The notes: generated by a model from the letters alone, not told the origin. DNA of 64,000 nucleotides from Butyrivibrio sp. LB2008 (GCF_000621565.1 NZ_KK211308.1:1-64000), one strand, 5' to 3'. Numbered from the stretch's first letter, positions 34,877-43,141 are shown. Program-made: numbers and translations.

Positions 34877-37800
34877 TTATACACGGGTTCTTCCTGCTGC
34901 CGCTCTTTGTTTTCTCATATCTCCGAGTCTGTTTCTTGTTCGCTTCTTTTCCGTAAGAGGCGCGGAGCTTTCTTCGCTCACCTTTTTCCTGCTCATGATA
35001 AAGTCTCCCATACTTCTGACCGTTGTATATGCAAAAATGTCAGGGAGCTCAACTTTTTCTCCGAGGCTGCTGTTTATTTTTTCCTGAAGAGCCATCGCAA
35101 GAAGCGATGTTCCGCCCACATCAAAGAAATTATCATCAAGCCCGAATTCGAAATCACCGATAACATCCTTCCATACGAGGATCATTGAATCATAAGCTCC
35201 GTTGCCCTCATTTGCAGTAATCTTATTCTCAGAAAGTTTTCTTCCCTTCATACTCATGAGAGTCTTCTTGTCTGTCTTCTGATTCGGTGTAAGCGGGATT
35301 GAAGGAACAATTATGAATTCCGAAGGAATCATGTAAGGTGTGAGCTCTTTCTTGCAGAATTCGCGAAGTCTCTTTAAAAGATTGTCCTCATCGCCTTCAT
35401 AAACGATATATGCGGTAAGCTTCCGGTCCTTTATGACAACGGCGTTGTTCTTAATTCCCTCGAACTTATCTATAACACTCTGGATTTCACCAAGCTCAAT
35501 CCTGTAACCGCTTAGTTTAACCTGATCGTCCGCCCTTCCTATAACCTCTATCTCTCCGTTTGAAAGATATCTGGCAAGATCTCCCGTGTCATAAATGCGC
35601 TTTTCTGTGCCGTCTATACTTGCATTTATAAAGCGCTCTCTTGTAAGCTCTTCTCTCTTGTAATACCCCTTTGCCAGGCCTTCACCTGCAAGAAAAAGCT
35701 TTCCGACAACGTTCTTTTGAACAATCTCATGATCGTCATCCAGGATATAAGCCTCATAATTGTGAAGCGGCGGTCCTATCGTAACCACTTCATCGGTTAC
35801 CGACAGTTTTTTTGCCGTAGCCCATATCGTTGCTTCCGTAGGTCCGTATACGTTCCAGACATTGTCAAAAGCGCTTGTAAGGCTGTGTGCCAGTTCTTTT
35901 GAAACCATTTCTCCGCCTACAAGTACTCCGATATTTTTATATCCTTTCCATCCAAGCTTAAGAAGCATTGTCCAGGTCGTTGCCGTAGCCTGAAAAACAT
36001 TTATTCCCATTTCGCGAACGCATCTGTCAAACTTATCTGCATCTGTCACAAGTTTCTTGGTCAAAAGAGATGACTGTCCTCCCAATGTAAGCGGAAGGAG
36101 AAATTCCAAAATGGAGATATCAAAAGCTATACTGGTAACGCCTCCGATATTCACATTTTCTTTTCCCTTAAGTTCAAGTACTTCTTCCATTGACTGGAGG
36201 AAATTTACAAGCGCTCCGTGCCCTATCTCCACTCCTTTCGGCTTTCCTGTGGAACCTGAAGTAAAGATGATATAAGCACTGTCGGACGCTGTAATTCTTT
36301 CAACTTCTTCATAAGCATCTGCTTCACTACCGCTTTCCAGAATATCCTCTACGCAGAACGCATCTTTTAAGAATTCTTCTTTCTCGATAAGCTCTCTGTT
36401 GCTGATCATATATGAAGAATCTGTACACTCGAGAATGTATTCGATCCTGTTTCTGGGAAAAGAAACATCTATCGGAATATAGATTCCGCCTGCCTTCATG
36501 ATTGAAAGGAATGCGACTATGACATCAACATTCTTATTCATGTAGGCAATTACGGGGCTTCCTTTCTTTACACCTTTTTTCCTTAGATAACTTGAAAGCA
36601 CCGCTACTTTTTCTCTTAATTCTCTATATGTAAGTAAGGTTCTTTCATCTCTTACAGCGCATCTGTCAGGATAGATATCCATCTTTTCTTCGATCATCTG
36701 AACGACATTGTCATACTTCTTAAATTCTTTGCTGTTCCGGCCCGAGATATAGATAAGATCATGCTTCTCTTTCTCATCGAAATACTTAAGTTCTTCAACA
36801 TCGATGTCTTCCGAATCAATGATCCTTGCTATGAGCTTTTGATATCTTCCTGCAAATTCTTCTATCTTTTCCTTTGTAAAAAAGTCCCTGCTGTACTTAA
36901 ATGCCCCTGTATATCCTCCGGCGTCCTGAACTATCTCAAGCGACATATCTTCCTGATCGAGCTGCTGATCCACGTCATAACCGTGATATCTATATCCGAG
37001 GAATTCACTCACATCTTTGCTGCTCTGATTCATGTTAAGGCCGTTATCCTTAATTCTCTCTTCCAAGAAATTGAATGCTGTTCGAAAAAGAGGATTGCTG
37101 CTGCCTTTACCCGGCGAAACGCTCTCAACAATAAGCGAATACGGTACTTTTTTATTGAGCATTGCATCGACAAAAATCTTATTTACCTCTTTTGCATTCT
37201 GCTCAAAACTTCCGCCGGCGGTTCTCATCCTTATGGGAAGAACATTGACAAAATCGCCTACCACGCTCTTATACTTTGCGGCACGTCTTAAGTTGACCGG
37301 AACTCCCACCACCACGTCACGTTTTCCGTATACCTGGAAAAGAAAAAGCTTATATACCGTAAGGAAGAATATGAAAGGAGAAATATGTTTTTTTTCACAT
37401 ATTTTCCTTATCTTTTCAGTCTTCTCTTCACTTAAGTAAAAAAGTTCCTTCGCACCTTTGATCTTTGATTCGCCTGTTTTACCGGAAAGTGCTTCATACT
37501 CAAGGCCTTCATCAAGATCTGCAAGATTCTTTTTCCAGAATTCAATTTTCTCTTGAAATTTTGGGGACGATACGAACTCTTTTTCTTCGTCTACGAAGAT
37601 GTCATATGACACCGCCTGTTCACCCCTGGCAGTCATCGCATCCTCTTGTCCCTGATAAATACTGATAAAGTCGTTTAGTATAATCTCAACACTGTAGAAA
37701 TCAACTATTATATGATGAATGACCATGCTTATAAGGTCATAAGATTCGTTTTTGTATAGATATATTCTAAACAAGTTATCATTGAGAAGATCGAAAGGTC

Positions 37801-38107
37801 TGTGAAAATCATGATTAACTTTCTGCCTGATCTCATCTTCTTCCATACCCGAAATATCTGTAACAAAGCAGTCATATCTGGATTTTTCATCAATATACTG
37901 ATAAACTTTACCGTCTTCATTAACAAATCCTGTTCTCAATATCTCATGTCTGTTAAGAAGTTTATCCATAGCCGTGTAGAGCCTTGTCATATCAACTTTG
38001 TCATATGATTTAAATGCGATTCCGACATTATATGCTGTACTGCTTGGATCAAATTTCTGTAAAAAGAATAATGATTTCTGTCCGTAACTTAATTCATACT
38101 TTTTCAT
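34877..38107 (-). CDS. First NRPS: starter C-A(Gly)-PCP
   Basis: 1076 residues. It opens directly with a condensation domain, as lipo-initiation (C-starter) modules do. The active motif is HHIIVDF (about 132): both His and the Asp are present, but the usual Gly after Asp is Phe. The A domain has TSGSTGKPKG (about 618). The pocket reads D-I-L-Q-L-G-V-I-W-K by eye, one residue from the established glycine code. PCP: GGTSLLA (about 999). It is the first gene of the main operon, 77 bases from a promoter carrying the paired operator motif. A C-starter here implies N-acylation of glycine, most simply from the discrete carrier protein encoded upstream. Confidence 0.92.
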   Translation of the reverse strand: MKKYELSYGQKSLFFLQKFDPSSTAYNVGIAFKSYDKVDMTRLYTAMDKLLNRHEILRTGFVNEDGKVYQYIDEKSRYDCFVTDISGMEEDEIRQKVNHDFHRPFDLLNDNLFRIYLYKNESYDLISMVIHHIIVDFYSVEIILNDFISIYQGQEDAMTARGEQAVSYDIFVDEEKEFVSSPKFQEKIEFWKKNLADLDEGLEYEALSGKTGESKIKGAKELFYLSEEKTEKIRKICEKKHISPFIFFLTVYKLFLFQVYGKRDVVVGVPVNLRRAAKYKSVVGDFVNVLPIRMRTAGGSFEQNAKEVNKIFVDAMLNKKVPYSLIVESVSPGKGSSNPLFRTAFNFLEERIKDNGLNMNQSSKDVSEFLGYRYHGYDVDQQLDQEDMSLEIVQDAGGYTGAFKYSRDFFTKEKIEEFAGRYQKLIARIIDSEDIDVEELKYFDEKEKHDLIYISGRNSKEFKKYDNVVQMIEEKMDIYPDRCAVRDERTLLTYRELREKVAVLSSYLRKKGVKKGSPVIAYMNKNVDVIVAFLSIMKAGGIYIPIDVSFPRNRIEYILECTDSSYMISNRELIEKEEFLKDAFCVEDILESGSEADAYEEVERITASDSAYIIFTSGSTGKPKGVEIGHGALVNFLQSMEEVLELKGKENVNIGGVTSIAFDISILEFLLPLTLGGQSSLLTKKLVTDADKFDRCVREMGINVFQATATTWTMLLKLGWKGYKNIGVLVGGEMVSKELAHSLTSAFDNVWNVYGPTEATIWATAKKLSVTDEVVTIGPPLHNYEAYILDDDHEIVQKNVVGKLFLAGEGLAKGYYKREELTRERFINASIDGTEKRIYDTGDLARYLSNGEIEVIGRADDQVKLSGYRIELGEIQSVIDKFEGIKNNAVVIKDRKLTAYIVYEGDEDNLLKRLREFCKKELTPYMIPSEFIIVPSIPLTPNQKTDKKTLMSMKGRKLSENKITANEGNGAYDSMILVWKDVIGDFEFGLDDNFFDVGGTSLLAMALQEKINSSLGEKVELPDIFAYTTVRSMGDFIMSRKKVSEESSAPLTEKKRTRNRLGDMRKQRAAAGRTRV

Positions 38108-38183
38108 TTTGTGCCATTCCCTTTCATAGTCGGTTCAAATGAACTACCTTTTCTTCCGCTCAAGCCCTTGCATACAAGTTATC

Positions 38184-38244
38184 ACTATATTTCGTGCATC
38201 AAAAGAGCGTATATCGAAAAGCTTTTTTTGCATGATATGCCCTT
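38184..38244 (-). promoter_or_regulatory. NRPS operon promoter with paired operator
   Basis: Inverted repeat: AAGAGCGTATATCGAAAA (38203-38220) faces TTGCATGATATGCCCTT (38228-38244). On the minus strand the proximal half provides ATACGC (38207-38212) exactly 17 bases from the -10 TATAGT (38184-38189), where a -35 TTGACA would normally sit. The accDA promoter has identical geometry. This suggests activator-dependent transcription. Confidence 0.75.
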
Positions 38245-38260
38245 ATCCGGCAAAGAATTA

Positions 38261-38286
38261 GCCACCACACACTCCGGTATGGTGGC
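38261..38286 (-). terminator. Hairpin after the carrier-protein gene
   Basis: GCCACCA and TGGTGGC arms surround CACACTCCGGTA, close after the carrier-protein stop codon. The following T-stretch on the minus strand is short, so it may be a weak terminator or a processing hairpin. Confidence 0.45.
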
Positions 38287-38292
38287 CAACTA

Positions 38293-38523
38293 TCAGGCTG
38301 CAAGTTCTTTGTTTACAATCTCATATACATCGCTCAAACTCTGCATCTTGGGATAATCTTCTTCATTGATCACAATTCCGAATGTTTTCTCAAGCTGACT
38401 TACAAGTTCAAGAATGAGCATTGAGTCAAACTCAAAAAGCTCAATGAATTTTGCATCATCTTCAAATCCCTTCATCTCTACGATTTCTTCTACGATTTCT
38501 CTGATCTTTGCGTTGTTCTCCAT
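38293..38523 (-). CDS. Discrete acyl carrier protein
   Basis: A 76-residue acidic helical protein with a phosphopantetheine site, FEFDSMLILELV (Ser34). The residue after Ser is Met rather than the usual Leu, seen in some specialised carriers. It is probably the carrier on which the type II KS/KR/DH enzymes build the acyl starter; alternatively it could load an amino acid. It is the last gene of the accDA-thioesterase-ACP operon, 52 bases after the thioesterase. Confidence 0.88.
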   Translation of the reverse strand: MENNAKIREIVEEIVEMKGFEDDAKFIELFEFDSMLILELVSQLEKTFGIVINEEDYPKMQSLSDVYEIVNKELAA

Positions 38524-38575
38524 TTTTTTACTCTCCTTATCATTTCTTTTTTTATGCTATACTTCATCAGAAGTT

Positions 38576-39322
38576 TCAGCCTGCGATTACCTTTGCCAGA
38601 TTGGCAAATTGATCTCTGAAATAGAAGTGATTGCCTTTGAAAAGGCGAACTTCAAAAAATCCCCCAAAATACTTTTCCCATTCAAGCAGGTCACCTATTC
38701 CGACAACGTTATCATCATCTCCGCCAAGCACCGTGACGGGAATATCCAGTTTTTCGCATTCCACGCTTTTATATGTGTCACACAAACGAAGATCGCTTCT
38801 GAGCGTAGGCAATATCATTGCCATTAGTTTGTTGTTTAATGAAGCATCGGAATCTGTCCCTCCAAGATCGAACACTTTATCAAGAAGCTCTTCATCCGGT
38901 AACATCGAATAGTCATTTCGCGGAATATTCGGTGCTGCCAAAGCCGATAGATAAAGATGCTTTGGAGCGATATTTCTTTTCTTCAGCCTGTGCGCAAGCT
39001 CATATGAAATGATTGCGCCCATACTATGTCCGAAAAAAGTAAATGGCTTATCCAGATACGGAAGCAACGCTTCTGTCAGGTCATCAAGCAGCTTATCCCA
39101 GCTTTCATAAGCAGGTTCATTTATCCTGAATTCCCTTCCGGGAAGCTGCACAAAATACACACTGTATCTTCCGGCGAGTTCTTTTAAGAGCGGCATGTAA
39201 TATGTCGCACCGCCTCCTGCATGATGGAATACAAAAAGTCTTTCTTCGTCCGCTTCCGATTTCTTTTCAATAAACCACTTCTTTAACTTTACGTTTGCTG
39301 TCTTTTCCACAACATCCTCCAT
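38576..39322 (-). CDS. Type II thioesterase
   Basis: A 248-residue alpha/beta hydrolase of the GrsT/RifR family that clears misprimed or stalled carriers in NRPS/PKS systems. It starts with LFVFHHAGGGATYY (oxyanion region) and has the nucleophile in FFGHSMGA, the acidic residue in LGGDDDNVV and the catalytic His in KGNHFYF. It lies between accDA (29 bases) and the ACP gene in one transcript. Confidence 0.95.
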   Translation of the reverse strand: MEDVVEKTANVKLKKWFIEKKSEADEERLFVFHHAGGGATYYMPLLKELAGRYSVYFVQLPGREFRINEPAYESWDKLLDDLTEALLPYLDKPFTFFGHSMGAIISYELAHRLKKRNIAPKHLYLSALAAPNIPRNDYSMLPDEELLDKVFDLGGTDSDASLNNKLMAMILPTLRSDLRLCDTYKSVECEKLDIPVTVLGGDDDNVVGIGDLLEWEKYFGGFFEVRLFKGNHFYFRDQFANLAKVIAG

Positions 39323-39351
39323 ATTTCATACCGGGAAGTTTCAGGATAAGA

Positions 39352-40968
39352 TCAATATTTTCTAAATCTCTTATATCTGTCTTTTGCAATAAAACTTCCA
39401 TTTTTTCTTCCATATTTGAGAAGGAATCTGATCATCTCACCCTTGATCTGATTGCACATATCTTTCATATTCTCTTTATTGAGATTCTCGGGTTCTTTGA
39501 TGACCTTCTCCACAATTCCGAGTTCATAAAGATCGTCCGCCGTCATCTTCATTACTTCAGCTGCTTCTTCTGCTCTGGAATTGTCCTTCCAGAGAATACT
39601 TGCATAACCTTCCGGAGTCAGGATTGAATACACAGAGTTCTGCAGCATCCATACTTCATTTCCAACAGCAAGTGCAAGCGCCCCTCCGCTTCCGCCTTCT
39701 CCGATTATTATCGAAAGGATCGGAACCTCGATTATCGAAACATCTCGTAAGAGTTCCGCAATCACAGATCCCTGTCCTCTTTCTTCGGCGTCCCTTCCGC
39801 ATGCGGCACCAATCGTATCAACAAAGCAGATTATCGGTCTTTTAAACTTCTCAGCCTGTTTCATTAATCTGAGTGCTTTACGATATCCGCTCTGCGAAGC
39901 CATTCCCCAGTTGCGGTATACGGCATCGGAAAGATCTTTTTTTCCCTTCTGCTGCCCTACAACCGTTACAGGAAAACCGTTCAAAGAAGCTATTCCTCCA
40001 ACGATCGCATGATCGTCCTCATAACTTCTGTCTCCGTGAAACTCAACGAAGTCATCAAACATCTTAACTACATAATCAAGTGTTGTAGGTCTCTCGTGAG
40101 CTCTCGCGATTCTAACCTTCTGCCATGGAGTATTCTTATTTTCGCCGGGCTTAACAGGCATGAATTCAACGACGCTAGCCTTGGGTTTAAGCTTTGTTTT
40201 TTTCTTTGAATGCATCTTCAGGATTTTTCCGATGTATTCCCTCATTGTTGGCCTCTCGACAACATCATCGACAAAGCCCTTTGCGAGCTGAAACTCAGCA
40301 GTCTGGAAATCATCGGGAAGTTTTTCGCCTATGTTCTGCTCTATAACTCTCCTTCCGGCAAAACCGATCATCGCACCTTTCTCTGCAAGGATAATATCCG
40401 CAGACATTGCATAACTTGCCGTCACACCTCCCATAGTAGGATTTGTGAGAACAGATATATAAAGAAGTCCCGCTTCCGAATGTCTTTTTACAGCTGCGGC
40501 AGTCTTCTCCATCTGCATCAGAGAAACAATTCCTTCCTGCATCCTTGCTCCGCCCGAACAACAGAACAAAAGCACAGGGAGTTTCTTTTTCCTTGAAGTT
40601 TCAAACAAACGTGTTACTTTCTCGCCTACGGCCTGTCCCATACTGGCCATCATGAACCTTGTATCCATGACACCTATGGCAATACGGATTCCTTCGATTT
40701 TTGCCTCACCTGTTATAATGGCCTCGTTCAAATTGTGCTTTCCGGCTGTTTGAACAAGCTTCTCTGCATATCCTTCATCCTTTAAAGGGTTATCACCCAG
40801 AAGATTCTCATCCCATTCTTTAAACGATCCGGTATCAACTAAAGAAGCAATTCTCTTACGCGCATGAAATCTCATATAATTTCCGCATTTCGGGCATATG
40901 GAATAATTGTTATCCAATATAGTTCTTGAGATTTCAGCCTTACAACAACTACACTTTCTTTCACTCAT
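39352..40968 (-). CDS. accDA: Fused acetyl-CoA carboxyltransferase AccD-AccA
   Basis: A 538-residue fusion. The N-terminal half (about 1-255) is the beta subunit: a zinc ribbon with CSCC at 6-9 and CPKC near 25, then the carboxyltransferase core with SGGARMQEG. The C-terminal half (about 280-538) is the alpha subunit with AICFVDT-like and [13 protein letters not shown] motifs. It transfers CO2 from biotin carrier protein to acetyl-CoA, giving malonyl-CoA. No biotin carboxylase or carrier gene is in the window, so those must come from elsewhere. It opens an operon with the type II thioesterase and ACP, so it looks like a pathway-dedicated malonyl-CoA supply. Confidence 0.93.
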   Translation of the reverse strand: MSERKCSCCKAEISRTILDNNYSICPKCGNYMRFHARKRIASLVDTGSFKEWDENLLGDNPLKDEGYAEKLVQTAGKHNLNEAIITGEAKIEGIRIAIGVMDTRFMMASMGQAVGEKVTRLFETSRKKKLPVLLFCCSGGARMQEGIVSLMQMEKTAAAVKRHSEAGLLYISVLTNPTMGGVTASYAMSADIILAEKGAMIGFAGRRVIEQNIGEKLPDDFQTAEFQLAKGFVDDVVERPTMREYIGKILKMHSKKKTKLKPKASVVEFMPVKPGENKNTPWQKVRIARAHERPTTLDYVVKMFDDFVEFHGDRSYEDDHAIVGGIASLNGFPVTVVGQQKGKKDLSDAVYRNWGMASQSGYRKALRLMKQAEKFKRPIICFVDTIGAACGRDAEERGQGSVIAELLRDVSIIEVPILSIIIGEGGSGGALALAVGNEVWMLQNSVYSILTPEGYASILWKDNSRAEEAAEVMKMTADDLYELGIVEKVIKEPENLNKENMKDMCNQIKGEMIRFLLKYGRKNGSFIAKDRYKRFRKY

Positions 40969-41029
40969 ATCTCATCATCCCTTTCATATAAAAAGACAAA
41001 AAATCACGCGTCTTACAACAAAAACTATC

Positions 41030-41058
41030 ATCATATTTCGCATACAAAAAGAGCGTAT
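41030..41058 (-). promoter_or_regulatory. accDA promoter with operator at the -35 position
   Basis: Minus strand: ATACGC (41053-41058), 17 bases, then TATGAT (41030-41035). The sequence between resembles the NRPS promoter (CTCTTTTTGTATGCGAAA against CTCTTTTGATGCACGAAA). The hexamer belongs to the operator half-site, and no TTGACA-like box exists. Confidence 0.7.
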
Positions 41059-41090
41059 GTCGCAAATTATTCATTGCATAATACGCCCTT
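41049..41090. promoter_or_regulatory. Paired operator between accDA and the peptide gene
   Basis: AAGAGCGTATGTCGCAA (41049-41065) and TTGCATAATACGCCCTT (41074-41090) form an imperfect inverted repeat with an 8-base gap. The left half serves the accDA promoter. The right half lies just upstream of the peptide-gene promoter, so one bound regulator could drive both directions. Confidence 0.75.
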
Positions 41091-41116
41091 TTGAATATAT
41101 TTCTTAACGGTATAAT
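41089..41116 (+). promoter_or_regulatory. Peptide-gene promoter
   Basis: TTTTGA (41089-41094), 16 bases, TATAAT (41111-41116). The operator half-site ATACGCCCTTTTG overlaps the -35. AAAGGAG before the ATG at 41161 gives a good ribosome site. Confidence 0.6.
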
Positions 41117-41160
41117 GAAGACAGTTGATAAATAATTGCTAGTTGAAAGGAGCACATAAT

Positions 41161-41292
41161 ATGAAAAAAATGTTAGTTTTAACTGTAACCATCGCTATTC
41201 TTGCAGCAGGTGTTTTTACAGGAACAAAAGCACCTTCAGCTACCAACAATACAAAGATCGGCATTTGCTGTATTCTTAAGCCTGCTCACTAA
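41161..41292 (+). CDS. Candidate secreted signalling-peptide precursor, 43 aa
   Basis: Translation: residues 1-27 form a secretion-type leader (MKKM, then a hydrophobic core to AAGVF, then Thr/Lys/Ala/Pro/Ser). The C-terminal part, NNTKIGICCILKPAH, is short, with two adjacent Cys and a hydrophobic stretch. AAAGGAG and a TATAAT promoter are correctly placed, so it is probably real although small. Its layout is that of RRNPP-system pro-peptides (PapR, SHP, NprX): a leader, and a mature peptide at the C terminus. Two HTH/TPR regulators follow on the opposite strand. A bacteriocin-like peptide or a modified natural product is possible. No known family was recognised. Confidence 0.65.
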   Translation: MKKMLVLTVTIAILAAGVFTGTKAPSATNNTKIGICCILKPAH

Positions 41293-41306
41293 AAGCACTT
41301 AAGAAT
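41272..41306 (+). other. Hairpin spanning the peptide gene's stop codon
   Basis: ATTCTTAAG (41272-41280) pairs with CTTAAGAAT (41298-41306), with an inner GCT/AGC pair. The stem includes the last codons of the peptide. No T-run follows, so it is not a classical terminator; it may stabilise or regulate the mRNA. Confidence 0.5.
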
Positions 41307-41340
41307 AGCTGATATAGAATGTATTGAGGGGAGATAGTTA

Positions 41341-41380
41341 AAGGGCGTATTATTGCAATGACTTGCAATAATACGCCCTT
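41341..41380. promoter_or_regulatory. Perfect 18-bp palindrome of the operator motif
   Basis: AAGGGCGTATTATTGCAA, TGAC, then the exact reverse complement TTGCAATAATACGCCCTT. It lies between the peptide gene and the 3' end of regulator 1. It is the best match in the window to the cluster operator. No T-run flanks it, and no promoter with the 17-base geometry is obvious on either side. Confidence 0.75.
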
Positions 41381-41397
41381 GAGGGTTACAGAAAAAA

Positions 41398-42312
41398 CTA
41401 TGAAAACTGTTCCTTACGATATGCCTCTATCAAAGATATGTTCTGTGCCGATTCATTAAAGTATCTGGCAAGCTCAAGTGACAGTTCAACATATTCTTCT
41501 GCTTTTTCTTTATATTCATTATTCTTACTGCTTTTCCACATCTGAGAATATAACCAGCCTATATTAAATACAAAAGTATACATCATCTCCTGGCAGGAAT
41601 TCTTTTTTATAAGCGATATGCTCTTTCTGCAAATCTCTATGGACTCTTCATATCTCTCATTTACTCCGAGAACATTTGCAAAATTAAACAGTATCTTTAC
41701 CACAACCAAACTGTCTTTATTGTCTTCCGCCTGATCGATATATGTATATAGCTTTCTAAATACCTCTATAGCCTTCTCAGAATCACCCATCTTATCATAA
41801 GTTACCGCTATATCATTCAGCAGATACAACTCCGTATCATTATATAGACGGGTTATGGAAAATTCACCGCGATCATAATCGGGAACAGACTTCTTTAACA
41901 ATTCCTCTCTTTTTTTCAAAGATTCCTCGGAATAATCCTCATTTAATATAAATTCAAGCCTTCCCAAAAATTGTTCTTTTTCTATGGATTCTGTCTTTTT
42001 AAGCCCTTCCTTAAGTATCTGCATCTTCATTTGCAGCTCATCATACTTATGGTCTGTTATGAGCACTTCATACTCCTGATATCTGTCCTCATCAACGAAC
42101 AGTCCGAGATCGTATGACATTATTATCTGTTCGGGTCTGCCTCCCATCTTCTCCTGAAGCATTCTGTAATTATCATCACTTGGGATCATCCCCTCATTTT
42201 CGTATCGTTTTAATGTAGTGCTGTCACATATTCCCTCTGACAGCTTTTCTCTTGAAAACCCCTTTTCTACCCGGTGATTTTTTAATAATTCCGATTTCTT
42301 ATATACGCTCAT
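41398..42312 (-). CDS. RRNPP-like HTH/TPR regulator 1
   Basis: A 304-residue protein. The N-terminal XRE-type helix-turn-helix (about 8-60) contains RVEKGFSREKLSEGICDSTT and KRYENEGMIPSDDNYRMLQE. From about 75 on it is all helical, with tetratricopeptide-like repeats such as LLNDIAVTYDKMGDSEKAIEVF and ILFNFANVLGVNERYEESIE. This is the Rgg/PlcR/NprR layout in which TPRs bind an imported peptide and control DNA binding. It is encoded 19 bases after regulator 2 and convergent with the candidate peptide gene. It is the leading candidate to bind the ATACGCYCTTTTG sites. Confidence 0.8.
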   Translation of the reverse strand: MSVYKKSELLKNHRVEKGFSREKLSEGICDSTTLKRYENEGMIPSDDNYRMLQEKMGGRPEQIIMSYDLGLFVDEDRYQEYEVLITDHKYDELQMKMQILKEGLKKTESIEKEQFLGRLEFILNEDYSEESLKKREELLKKSVPDYDRGEFSITRLYNDTELYLLNDIAVTYDKMGDSEKAIEVFRKLYTYIDQAEDNKDSLVVVKILFNFANVLGVNERYEESIEICRKSISLIKKNSCQEMMYTFVFNIGWLYSQMWKSSKNNEYKEKAEEYVELSLELARYFNESAQNISLIEAYRKEQFS

Positions 42313-42331
42313 TGTATTTTTCCTTATACTC

Positions 42332-43141
42332 TTATCCCATCAACGTTTCCATACCTAACAATATCTCTTCTTCCCTGTCCAATTTACCCAGAATATCTTT
42401 TTTCATCTTCAAAAGTCTGGACAAGCCCCTGCTTTGCTTAATCTGTCTTTTATATTGTAAGGCATCTTCCAAGTATTCCAGTTGCATCTGCTTCATCCAT
42501 CTGTCTTTGGAGGCAGCTACAAGATCGGCTATAAGATCTCCGTAAAATACAATTTTTAAATAATGATTATTTGCTAACTTCTTTAAAAAATACCCAAGCT
42601 TAAAAAGAAGATCAAAATCATTTATCTCACCGATTTTATATAGTAGTTTAAACTCTCTTACTGTATATAATGACTCGTTTATGTTATCAAGACTTTTCTT
42701 TTTAAATGTCTGCTCAAGAGCTTTCCTATATAAAGAAAGAGTTTCTTCGGTATCTCCTTTCATCCTGCACAGTTCGCCTTCTATTTCAAATTCCAACTGC
42801 TTATGTATATTCTTACATCTGGTTTTGGGAATATCAGAATATTCATCAAAATATTCCTTTGTTCTTTCATAATCATTATCAAGTATTGATTCCTTAAGCT
42901 TCTTCTTGATATCCAGGAGTTTATGTTCTTCATCCGTCACCGTATATACGATTCTGTTCGGATTCTTTCCCATCCTCTCAAGAAGTGCGGATAGCATAAA
43001 CTTATCCGGCAACATTTTCCCGCTTTCATATCGGTTATATGTGGATGCACTACATAATCCGTCGCATACTTTACTGATCGTAAGCGAAAGATTGGTTCGC
43101 TCCATCCCCAATATAGCTCCTATTACATTACTATCATTCAT
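42332..43141 (-). CDS. RRNPP-like HTH/TPR regulator 2
   Basis: A 269-residue paralogue-type regulator. Residues about 8-62 are XRE-like (TNLSLTISKVCDGLCSASTY then NRYESGKMLPDKFMLSALLE). The rest is helical with weak TPR character (ELCRMKGDTEETLSLYRKAL, LLFKLGYFLKKLANNHYLK). It is the first gene of a two-regulator operon. Its own promoter carries the motif TTAGCAGGAT-N11-TTGCAAC, shared at identical spacing with the flavodoxin/ferredoxin gene upstream, suggesting autoregulation and control of that gene. Confidence 0.75.
   Translation of the reverse strand: MNDSNVIGAILGMERTNLSLTISKVCDGLCSASTYNRYESGKMLPDKFMLSALLERMGKNPNRIVYTVTDEEHKLLDIKKKLKESILDNDYERTKEYFDEYSDIPKTRCKNIHKQLEFEIEGELCRMKGDTEETLSLYRKALEQTFKKKSLDNINESLYTVREFKLLYKIGEINDFDLLFKLGYFLKKLANNHYLKIVFYGDLIADLVAASKDRWMKQMQLEYLEDALQYKRQIKQSRGLSRLLKMKKDILGKLDREEEILLGMETLMG

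Noticed and set aside
41272-41306. Stem-loop at the end of the peptide gene as its terminator
   Set aside because: The stem is good but no T-run follows, so it is recorded as an mRNA hairpin of unknown role.
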